5,689 bases of DNA from an uncultured cyanobacterium (lineage in GTDB: Bacteria > Cyanobacteriota > Cyanobacteriia > PCC-6307 > Cyanobiaceae): the NCBI GenBank assembly GCA_903862155.1, contig CAIOXF010000312.1, forward strand, positions 1 to 5,689. The letters run 5' to 3'. Shown here one piece after another: positions 1 to 5,689 of this stretch; position 1 is the first letter of the stretch, and each line of letters begins with the position of its first letter. The notes under the pieces are model-generated. The model saw only the letters and a list, made by a program, of their open reading frames with translations, was not told the DNA's origin and made no database searches. The position numbers and the translations under genes are program-made.

Positions 1-719
1 GGCCTGGCCCCCAGGGCTGCCGCCGCCGTGTCGACAGCACAGCGAATGGCAGCGCCGCGCATCTCGCGATTCACCTGCACCCCCACACCCGCCAGGGCTT
101 GGGCATAGCCAGCGGCATCGAGGATCTCCACACCCTCACCCGCCAGGCGATGGCCCCGGCTGGTTCGCCGCGCCTCCACCTGGGGGTCGCAGCCGTCGAG
201 GACAACCGGCACAACCTCGGCATCCAGCAGTGCCACCAGCCAGCGCACGGGTCGGGAGAAGCGGCTCTCGCCCTCACCCCAGCGCATGAAACGTCGCCCC
301 TGGAGGCTGGAGATCCAGGCCGGGATCAGCTCGGCCAGCAACGCAGTGGTGGCACGTCCCCGCTCCAGCACCGAGGCGAACACAAACGGGCCTTTGGGGG
401 TGTCTCGTACCTCCAGGGCCTCGGGCTCGATGCCGCAGCGTTTGGCAAAGCCAATGGCCGCCTGGGTGGGGGTGCCGTCTTTGAAGGCCTGGCCGGCCGG
501 CGGCCCCTTGCGCTCCTCCTGGAGATCCGGCTGGGCCTCAGGCAGGCCCTCCACCGTGAGCGCAAGGCGGCGCGGGGTGCTGGTGACGCCGATGGCGCCA
601 TGGCTCAGGCGTGCCTCGCCCAGATCCCGCCGCACCAGCTGCTCCAGCTGGGGCAGGGCGAGCCGCGCAAAATCGGCGGGCAGCTCCTCGGTTCCGATCT
701 CAAGAAGGAACGTGCTCAC
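1..719 (-). CDS. glyS: Glycyl-tRNA synthetase beta subunit, N-terminal part (partial)
   Basis: This is the beta chain of the bacterial alpha2-beta2 glycyl-tRNA synthetase, which charges tRNA-Gly with glycine in the cytoplasm. By family knowledge the alpha chain (GlyQ) holds the aminoacylation site and the beta chain contributes tRNA recognition. About 239 residues are visible. The protein opens MSTFLLEIGTEELPADF, the hallmark N-terminus of GlyS, and continues with other family-typical stretches such as STPRRLAL, KGPP near residue 78 and FMRWGEGESRFSRPVRWLVALL. The family is usually around 700 residues, so roughly two thirds lie beyond the left edge. The start is a GTG at 719-717. It is chosen because the conserved N-terminus begins exactly there; the nearby ATG at 732 is out of frame. 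There is no obvious Shine-Dalgarno sequence. The gene diverges from sir across an 83-bp spacer. No frameshift is visible in the part seen. Identity is secure from the motifs. Confidence 0.95.
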   Translation of the reverse strand, partial: MSTFLLEIGTEELPADFARLALPQLEQLVRRDLGEARLSHGAIGVTSTPRRLALTVEGLPEAQPDLQEERKGPPAGQAFKDGTPTQAAIGFAKRCGIEPEALEVRDTPKGPFVFASVLERGRATTALLAELIPAWISSLQGRRFMRWGEGESRFSRPVRWLVALLDAEVVPVVLDGCDPQVEARRTSRGHRLAGEGVEILDAAGYAQALAGVGVQVNREMRGAAIRCAVDTAAAALGAR

Positions 720-802
720 GCGGCGGCAGCATCGGCAAAGGGCGACTGTATTGAACGCCGTTCGCTAGCTTCGAATCTTGTGCCGTCGACGCTGCCCCCG
801 CA
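720..802. promoter_or_regulatory. Divergent glyS-sir intergenic promoter region
   Basis: This 83-bp spacer separates the glyS start (leftward) from the sir start (rightward), so promoters or 5' leaders for both genes must lie in it or reach into the neighbouring coding sequence. For sir, a weak sigma-70-like pair can be drawn: TTGAAC at 751-756, a 17-bp spacer, then AATCTT at 774-779 (a poor -10). For glyS the best -10-like hexamer on the minus strand is TACAGT at 750-745, without a convincing -35. An 11-bp inverted repeat GAACG-C-CGTTC lies at 753-763 and overlaps the putative sir -35. It is followed by the short palindromes GCTAGC (764-769) and TTCGAA (770-775). No NtcA-type GTA-N8-TAC site was found. 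That the region is regulatory follows from gene orientation; the exact elements are guesses. Confidence 0.5.
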
Positions 803-2575
803 ATGCCAGAAACTGCCCAATCGGCATCGAGCAGCGCAGTGGGAACCGGCGGTTCGGCAGCTGCGGCGCCGACGAAATTTGAGCAACTGAAGGCAAACAG
901 CGGTCACCTCAAGGAGCCGCTGCTGAGTGAACTGAGCAACGACAAGGCGAATTTTTCAGAGAACGCTGTTCAGATCCTCAAATTCCACGGCAGTTATCAA
1001 CAGGACAACCGAGATCACAGGCAAAAAGGTCAAGACAAGGATTGGCAGATGATGCTGCGTCTGCGCAATCCCGGTGGCCGGGTGCCCGCAGAGCTTTACC
1101 TGGCCATTGATGAATTGGCCGACCGGCTGGGCAACGGAACGCTGCGGGCCACCACCCGCCAGGCGTTCCAGATGCACGGGGTGCGCAAGGAGAACCTCAA
1201 GGAGGTGATCGGCACGATCGTGCGCAGCATGGGTTCCACCCTGGCGGCCTGCGGCGATATCAACCGCAACGTGATGGCTCCGGCCGCCCCCTTCGAGAAG
1301 GGGGGCTATCCGGCGGCACGCCAGCTGGCCGATGCCATCGCCGACCTGCTGGCTCCCCAGGCGGCGGAGGGCTCCTACCTCGACATCTGGGTGGACGGCG
1401 ACCACAGCTACCGGATCAAACCCTCCACCCCTGTCAAGAAGGTGAAGGCCCGCCAGAGCGAAGGGGCTGTATTCAGCGGAGATGCCGCCGAACCGCTGTA
1501 TGGCGGCACCTACATGCCGCGCAAGTTCAAGATCGCCGTGACCGTGCCCGGCGACAACTCGGTCGACCTGCTCACCCAGGACATCGGCCTGGTGCTGTTC
1601 AGCGATCCCAGCGGCCGGCCCCAGGGCTGCAACGTGTATGTGGGCGGTGGCATGGGCCGCACCCACAACAAGGAAGAGACCTTCGCCCGCACCGCCGATC
1701 CCCTGGGCTACGTGGCCTACGAGCACGTGCTGGATCTGGTGCAGTCGATCGCGGCCCTGCAACGCGACCACGGCGATCGCCAGCAGCGGCGGCATGCCCG
1801 GATGAAATACCTCATCCACGACAAGGGCATCGCCTGGTTCAAGCAGGAGCTCGGCCGCTACTTCCCCCATGCGATCAAGGGCCTGCGTAACGAGCCCCGC
1901 ACCAAGCTCGCCGACTACCTGGGTTGGCACCGCCAGGCTTCGGGCAAGTGGTTTGTGGGTCTGCCCCTGCTCTGCGGACGCATCAGCGGCGAGATGAAAG
2001 CCGGCCTGCGGCGGATCGTCGACACCTACAAGCTGGAAATCCGGCTCACCCCCAACCAAGACCTGCTCCTCTGCAACATCGGCACGGGGCAGCGCACCAC
2101 CCTGGCCAACGAACTGGCATCGATCGGCTTTGAAGCACCGGAAGCGCCGCCGCTGCTGGCCCGCCATGCCATCGCCTGCCCGGCACTGCCCCTCTGCGGC
2201 CTGGCCGTCACGGAAGCTGAGCGCATCCTTCCCGATGTGCTCGACCGGCTGGATGGCCTGTTCCGGCGGATCGGCATTGAGAAGCCGGTGCTGGTGCGCA
2301 TGACCGGCTGCCCCAATGGCTGCGCCCGGCCCTACATGGCCGAAATCGGCCTGGTGGGCAGCGGAGTGAACCAATACCAACTGTGGCTGGGCGGCACCCC
2401 CAACCTGAGCCGGTTGGCCGAGCCCTATCTCGAGAAGATGCCCTTGGAGGCTCTGGAGAGCACCCTTGAGCCCCTGCTTACGGCCTGGCACGACGCCGGC
2501 GGACGGCGCAGCTTTGGTGACTTCGTGGTGAAGAGCGGCCGCGACAGCGTGAGCGCCATGCTGTCGGCCGCCTGA
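803..2575 (+). CDS. sir: Ferredoxin-sulfite reductase (assimilatory, siroheme/4Fe-4S)
   Basis: This 590-residue enzyme reduces sulfite to sulfide with six electrons from reduced ferredoxin, the last reductive step before cysteine synthesis. The four cysteines that hold the coupled 4Fe-4S cluster and siroheme are intact: C459-x5-C465 (CPALPLC) and C503-x3-C507 (CPNGC); C507 should be the bridging siroheme ligand. The context TGCPNGCARPYMAEIGLVG favours sulfite over nitrite reductase. Both halves of the duplicated fold are present: TTRQAF (R119), ACGDINRN (150-156), the GCNVYVGGGMGRTHNKEETFAR region in the first half, and KYLIHDKG (from K335). Basic residues such as R119, R155 and K335 fit siroheme and sulfite binding by family analogy. 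The first ~25 residues are Ala/Ser/Gly-rich and probably disordered. ATG at 803 is the first in-frame start and has no evident ribosome binding site. Length is normal for cyanobacterial and plant enzymes. It diverges from glyS, and its TGA abuts the stop of the convergent dipeptidase gene. Confidence 0.96.
   Translation: MPETAQSASSSAVGTGGSAAAAPTKFEQLKANSGHLKEPLLSELSNDKANFSENAVQILKFHGSYQQDNRDHRQKGQDKDWQMMLRLRNPGGRVPAELYLAIDELADRLGNGTLRATTRQAFQMHGVRKENLKEVIGTIVRSMGSTLAACGDINRNVMAPAAPFEKGGYPAARQLADAIADLLAPQAAEGSYLDIWVDGDHSYRIKPSTPVKKVKARQSEGAVFSGDAAEPLYGGTYMPRKFKIAVTVPGDNSVDLLTQDIGLVLFSDPSGRPQGCNVYVGGGMGRTHNKEETFARTADPLGYVAYEHVLDLVQSIAALQRDHGDRQQRRHARMKYLIHDKGIAWFKQELGRYFPHAIKGLRNEPRTKLADYLGWHRQASGKWFVGLPLLCGRISGEMKAGLRRIVDTYKLEIRLTPNQDLLLCNIGTGQRTTLANELASIGFEAPEAPPLLARHAIACPALPLCGLAVTEAERILPDVLDRLDGLFRRIGIEKPVLVRMTGCPNGCARPYMAEIGLVGSGVNQYQLWLGGTPNLSRLAEPYLEKMPLEALESTLEPLLTAWHDAGGRRSFGDFVVKSGRDSVSAMLSAA
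1773..1780. repeat. HIP1 octamer GCGATCGC
   Basis: One exact copy of the cyanobacterial highly iterated palindrome GCGATCGC lies inside sir, extended to the 10-bp palindrome GGCGATCGCC (1772-1781). HIP1 is abundant in many cyanobacterial genomes. A single copy in 5.7 kb of GC-rich DNA is not clear enrichment, so it is only weak support for the cyanobacterial origin. Confidence 0.4.
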
Positions 2576-3295
2576 TCAGTCGCTTTCTGGGGCGCGGCCA
2601 TAACGGGCCGATTCGGCGCCACTGCGCCAGGCCCAGAGCTGGTCGCCCCAGCTGTAATGCCACCACTCATTGGGGTGCTGGGCAAACCCCGCCAGCTCCA
2701 TCGCCTCCCGCAGTGCGCAGCGGCGCGCATGCCAGTCCAGGAAGGCGTCGCGCTCGGGGCCATCGCTCAGCTGGGCGGCCCTGGTGAAGAAATGGTCGGG
2801 CTCGGAGACAGCTCCGATGGCGTCGATCGCCGACCCCATCCCCACCAGGTGTCCTTCGGCCTCGGCCAGGGTGAGATCCACGGCGGCTCCTGTGCTGTGG
2901 GGTGGAGGCGTGGCCGATTCATCGCTGGGCGGAGCCCAGAACCGGCCCACATCCGCCACCACCGCATCCCGCTCGGGTGAGGGAACACGCGGATCCACAC
3001 CCCGGGAAGCGCATTCCTCCCCGATGGTGTGCTCCACCATGAAGCGCTGCACGGCCACTGGACGCCAGGCATCGAAGATGGCGAGCCGCCACTGGGGGTG
3101 ACTCGTCTGGAGGCTGGCTTGGGCCTGCAGCAGGCGGGTCACAACCCCCTCGCGCAAGCGGAATGGGGAGGCACCCGCTCCATAGGGCGCGCCCAGCACC
3201 GCATAGGGGTGGGGCTCGATCCGCAGCACCTGCGGCGGCAGCTCCAGCAGGGGCTCGCCGCAATCGTGGATCGGAATCGGGCTCCAGGGGCGCAT
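2576..3295 (-). CDS. VanX-type D-alanyl-D-alanine dipeptidase (peptidase family M15D)
   Basis: This is a zinc metallopeptidase predicted to split D-Ala-D-Ala into free D-alanine. Numbered from ATG 3295 (239 residues), the active-site signature of the VanX/DdpX family is complete. DAWRP places R78 at the transition-state arginine. HSTGAAVD gives zinc ligands H133 and D140. EWWHY gives catalytic base E210 and zinc ligand H213. The H-to-D (7) and E-to-H (3) spacings match VanX (H116/D123, E181/H184). There is no signal peptide or membrane segment, so it should be cytoplasmic. An in-frame TTG at 3310 would add five residues (MIPPA) and overlap the recG stop. ATG 3295 is preferred because the conserved region, MRPWSPIPIHDCGEPL, begins there. 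The gene lies 11 bp after recG in the same direction and is probably co-transcribed. No vanH or vanA-type ligase lies nearby, so a role in dipeptide turnover rather than vancomycin resistance is inferred. Chemistry is well supported; physiological role is not. Confidence 0.92.
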   Translation of the reverse strand: MRPWSPIPIHDCGEPLLELPPQVLRIEPHPYAVLGAPYGAGASPFRLREGVVTRLLQAQASLQTSHPQWRLAIFDAWRPVAVQRFMVEHTIGEECASRGVDPRVPSPERDAVVADVGRFWAPPSDESATPPPHSTGAAVDLTLAEAEGHLVGMGSAIDAIGAVSEPDHFFTRAAQLSDGPERDAFLDWHARRCALREAMELAGFAQHPNEWWHYSWGDQLWAWRSGAESARYGRAPESD

Positions 3296-3306
3296 GGCAG
3301 GCGGGA

Positions 3307-5689
3307 TCAATTGAGTTGCACGCCCTGGGTGAGGCGGTGGCGCTGCTCCGCCAGCATCCGGGCCAACAGGGGATGATGGCCCAGGTCGGGGTCGGATGCC
3401 GTGAGGCGTTGGGCCACCTCACGGGCCAGCTCCAGCACCTCGCCGTCATCGGTGAGGCTGGCCAAGGCGAGATCCGGCAGACCGCTCTGGCGCGTGCCCA
3501 GCACCTGGCCCGGCCCCCTGAGGCGCAGGTCCATTTCGGCGATCTCGAAGCCGTCGGTGGAGCGCACCAGCACCTCAAGCCGCTGGCGGGCCAGGGCATT
3601 GCGGCTGTCGTTGATCAGCAGGCAGTGGCTGGCGGCAGCGCCCCGCCCCACCCGGCCGCGCAGCTGGTGCAACTGGGCCAGGCCAAAACGCTCGGCATGC
3701 TCGATCACCATCACGCTGGCCTCGGGCACATCCACGCCCACCTCCACCACCGTGGTGCTCACCAGCACCTGGCTCTCGCCCCGGGCAAAGGCACCGATCG
3801 CCGCCTGCTTCTCAGCACTCGCCATCCGGCCATGCAGCAAACCCACGCTGAGGTTGGGGAATTCCTCCTCGCTCAGCAGGCGGTGGGTTTCAACGGCCGA
3901 GCGCAGATCGCTCTTTTCGGAGTCTTCCACCAGGGGCAGCACCACATAGGCCCGTTGTCCCAGAGCCACCTGCTCGCGGATCAGGTCGTAGGCCTCATGG
4001 CGCGCCGAAGCAGGCAGCATCGCCGTGCGGATGGGCGTGCGTCCTGGCGGCAGTTCATCGATCTGGCTCACCTCCAGATCCCCGTGGATCGAGAGGGCCA
4101 GGGTGCGGGGGATCGGCGTGGCCGTCATGGTGAGCAAGTGGGGCTGGATGCCCTTGCCCAGCAGGCGGTTGCGTTGGGCTACCCCGAAGCGGTGTTGCTC
4201 ATCTACCACCACCAGGCCCAGGCGTTGGAACTGCACCGGGTCTTCCAGCAGGGCATGGGTACCCACCAGCAGCTGCAGCTGGCCATTGGCCAGATCCGCC
4301 AGCAGCTCGCGCCGCCATCGCGCCGGCGTGGAGCCCGTGAGCAGGGCGCAGCTCACATGGAGCTGGGGCAGCCACTCGCAGAGCTTGTTGTAGTGCTGCT
4401 CGGCGAGCACCTCGGTGGGGGCCATCAGGGCCCCCTGGCAGCCGGCATCCATGGCCGTGAGCAGCGAGGCAATGGCCACCACGGTTTTGCCGCTGCCCAC
4501 ATCCCCCTGCACCAGCCGGGCCATGGGCTGGGGCTGGGCCAGATCGCTCTGGATTTCGGCCAACACGCGCTGCTGGGCCCCAGTGAGAGGGAATGGCAGG
4601 AGTTCAAGGAACGCGCTCACCAATCCCCCACCCCTGGCGCTGGGGCTGAGGGGTTCGGCCGGCCGGCTGGTGAGCTCGCGGCGGCGCTGCAGCAGCCCAA
4701 GCTGCAACAACAAAAACTCATCGAACACCAACCGGCGCCGGGACGCCTGGAGGTGCTCCTGGTGCTGGGGGCTGTGGATACCGGTGAGCGCTTCTGCTCG
4801 CTCCAGCAGGGCCAATTCGCTGCGCAGCGGCGCAGGCAACGGCTCAGGCCAGCGGGCCACCACCGGCAGCACGGCTGCCACGGCCTGCCGCAGCCGGTCG
4901 GCCCCCAGACCTTCGGTGAGGCCATACACCGGCAGAAGCCGCCCGATCGCCTCCGACTTCACCGGCGCCCGCGGACTCTCCAGCACCTCCATTAATGGGT
5001 CCTGGAAGGCGGGGCCGTAGGGGGTTTCCTTCACCAGGCCGCTCACGGCCACGGTGGCCCCGAGGGGATAGAGCCGCTGCTGGCCCTTGATCCAGGCGGG
5101 GCTGGCGAATCGCTTGCCCGCAAAAAACTTGCTCACCCGAATCCGGCCGGTCGGGTCGGCCAGCTGCAGCTCGAGGATCGCCAGGTTTGGATTGCGCGGA
5201 CTCACAAAGGCGTTGGTGCGCCGCACCGAGGCCACGATCGTGGCGGTGCGGCCTGGCTCCAACCCGCTGATCCGCACGAGATTGGCGTAGTCGAGGTAGT
5301 CGCGCGGGTAGTAGTGCACCAGATCGCGCACCACCAGCAGCCCCAGGGCTGCCAGGCGGGTGGCGGTGCGGGGGCCCACGCCGAGGATCTCCGAGAGGGG
5401 GGTATCAGGAAGGAGCTGGCCCTTAACCTGGCCTCGCCGGGCTGAGGCCGCGGATGCCCCCGTGCTGCTGGCGCCCTCAGGAGGGGTGTCCACCAAGCGG
5501 AGCCGCGGCGGTGCCATCGGCGTTGGTGGGGGCTGAACGCTCTGGCGCAGCTGATGCAGGCGCTCACGGCACTGGCGCACCAGCGTCTGGCGCCGGCCGG
5601 TGCTGAGGGCTCCATACTCCGCAAACCCATCGCGCAGTGGTTCAAGGCGCTGGCGCTCGGCGACCCCCACCGGCTCCGGCGGATCAGCC
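3307..5689 (-). CDS. recG: ATP-dependent DNA helicase RecG (N-terminus probably outside window)
   Basis: RecG is a superfamily 2 double-strand DNA translocase that regresses stalled replication forks and migrates Holliday junctions and R-loops. Positions below count from an in-frame GTG at 5670. A basic N-terminal helical segment (1-44) is followed by a Pro/Ala/Ser-rich linker (about 45-80). Next come the helix-hairpin-like wedge start GVGPRTATRLAALG (about 97-110), HYYPRDY, and an OB-fold wedge domain (about 138-225). The helicase motifs are complete: Walker A GDVGSGKT (389-396), APTEVLAEQHY, the DEQH box (490-493) with RFGVAQR, TAT (516-518), VVEVGVDVP, and QLRGRVGR (669-676). DLRLRGPG (from 714) is the C-terminal translocation (TRG) motif. 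The product ends GVQLN at TGA 3309-3307. The frame has no stop up to the window edge (ADPPEP precedes the GTG), and cyanobacterial RecG proteins carry N-terminal extensions, so GTG 5670 is likely internal. It leads a probable operon with the dipeptidase gene. Confidence 0.96.
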   Translation of the reverse strand, partial: ADPPEPVGVAERQRLEPLRDGFAEYGALSTGRRQTLVRQCRERLHQLRQSVQPPPTPMAPPRLRLVDTPPEGASSTGASAASARRGQVKGQLLPDTPLSEILGVGPRTATRLAALGLLVVRDLVHYYPRDYLDYANLVRISGLEPGRTATIVASVRRTNAFVSPRNPNLAILELQLADPTGRIRVSKFFAGKRFASPAWIKGQQRLYPLGATVAVSGLVKETPYGPAFQDPLMEVLESPRAPVKSEAIGRLLPVYGLTEGLGADRLRQAVAAVLPVVARWPEPLPAPLRSELALLERAEALTGIHSPQHQEHLQASRRRLVFDEFLLLQLGLLQRRRELTSRPAEPLSPSARGGGLVSAFLELLPFPLTGAQQRVLAEIQSDLAQPQPMARLVQGDVGSGKTVVAIASLLTAMDAGCQGALMAPTEVLAEQHYNKLCEWLPQLHVSCALLTGSTPARWRRELLADLANGQLQLLVGTHALLEDPVQFQRLGLVVVDEQHRFGVAQRNRLLGKGIQPHLLTMTATPIPRTLALSIHGDLEVSQIDELPPGRTPIRTAMLPASARHEAYDLIREQVALGQRAYVVLPLVEDSEKSDLRSAVETHRLLSEEEFPNLSVGLLHGRMASAEKQAAIGAFARGESQVLVSTTVVEVGVDVPEASVMVIEHAERFGLAQLHQLRGRVGRGAAASHCLLINDSRNALARQRLEVLVRSTDGFEIAEMDLRLRGPGQVLGTRQSGLPDLALASLTDDGEVLELAREVAQRLTASDPDLGHHPLLARMLAEQRHRLTQGVQLN
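5220..5252. repeat. 33-nt interrupted dyad inside recG
   Basis: The 14-bp perfect palindrome GCCACGATCGTGGC (5231-5244) is flanked by matching 8-bp arms, GCCGCACC (5220-5227) and GGTGCGGC (5245-5252). Only the unpaired GAG at 5228-5230 interrupts the symmetry. The left arm can pair alternatively with the preceding GGTGCG (5215-5220). The dyad falls in codons for the start of the RecG OB-fold wedge domain (around RTATIVASVRR). It may be a by-product of GC-rich codons for Val/Ala/Arg; a function is not shown. Confidence 0.6.

Noticed and set aside
492..501. GCCGGCCGGC palindrome here and again at 4658-4667
   Set aside because: Such short GC-only palindromes are expected by chance in sequence of this composition; they sit in unrelated codons of glyS and recG with no other shared flanking sequence.
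720..802. NtcA-type site (GTA-N8-TAC) in the divergent spacer
   Set aside because: The only GTA on the plus strand (748-750) is not followed by TAC at the required distance.
99..890. 263-codon plus-strand open frame antisense to glyS and running into sir
   Set aside because: It covers the conserved GlyS N-terminus on the opposite strand and overlaps the start of sir in another frame; no domain is recognisable.
956..2491. 511-codon open frame on the minus strand opposite sir
   Set aside because: It lies entirely within sir, which has an intact and unmistakable family signature. The antisense protein is low-complexity (rich in Gly, Ala, His and Gln) with no recognisable domain, as expected for the complement of a GC-rich gene.
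803..2575. Possible ferredoxin-nitrite reductase instead of sulfite reductase
   Set aside because: The C-terminal cluster motif TGCPNGCARPYMAEIGLVG and the overall architecture match sulfite reductases; nitrite reductases typically show a different context around the third and fourth cysteines.
2576..3295. Part of a vancomycin-resistance cassette
   Set aside because: Only the dipeptidase is present; the flanking genes are recG and sir, composition resembles the neighbours, and there are no mobile-element signs.
3163..4995. 610-codon open frame on the plus strand opposite recG and the start of the dipeptidase gene
   Set aside because: It crosses two well-identified genes on the other strand. 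The composition is His/Gln/Gly/Ala-rich without motifs; it is a shadow of GC-rich coding sequence.

Overview
The window is a GC-rich, almost fully coding stretch of chromosome. It probably comes from a picocyanobacterium of the Synechococcus/Cyanobium type. The evidence is a ferredoxin-type sulfite reductase of the plant/cyanobacterial class, a separate GlyRS beta-subunit gene, a RecG with a cyanobacterial-style extended N-terminus, short spacers and no clear Shine-Dalgarno sequences. The assignment rests on protein resemblance and style, not on a database search.

Layout from left to right: (1) 1-719, minus strand: the 5' third of glyS (glycyl-tRNA synthetase beta chain), running off the left edge. 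(2) 720-802: an 83-bp spacer holding the divergent starts of glyS and sir, with a small inverted repeat and only weak promoter-like hexamers. (3) 803-2575, plus strand: complete sir, ferredoxin-sulfite reductase, with all four Fe-S/siroheme cysteines. (4) 2576-3295, minus strand: complete VanX-type D-Ala-D-Ala dipeptidase gene, whose stop codon directly abuts the sir stop codon. (5) 3307-5689, minus strand: recG, the ATP-dependent DNA helicase/branch-migration enzyme. Its frame is still open at the right edge, so its true N-terminus probably lies outside.

recG and the dipeptidase gene are read in the same direction with 11 bp or less between them and probably form one transcription unit. sir converges on that unit from the left and diverges from glyS. 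The genes have unrelated housekeeping roles: translation, sulfur assimilation, peptidoglycan dipeptide turnover and DNA repair. I see no metabolic reason for the cluster beyond compact packing. No RNA gene, insertion sequence, CRISPR array, prophage or foreign-looking segment is visible, and no non-coding stretch exceeds 300 bases.

I did not find a new biological system here. The points worth a second look are an unusually long dyad inside recG, the zero-length convergent junction with stop codons forming TGATCA, the recG/dipeptidase start-stop arrangement, and the divergent spacer. The very long open frames antisense to sir and recG look like shadows of GC-rich genes.
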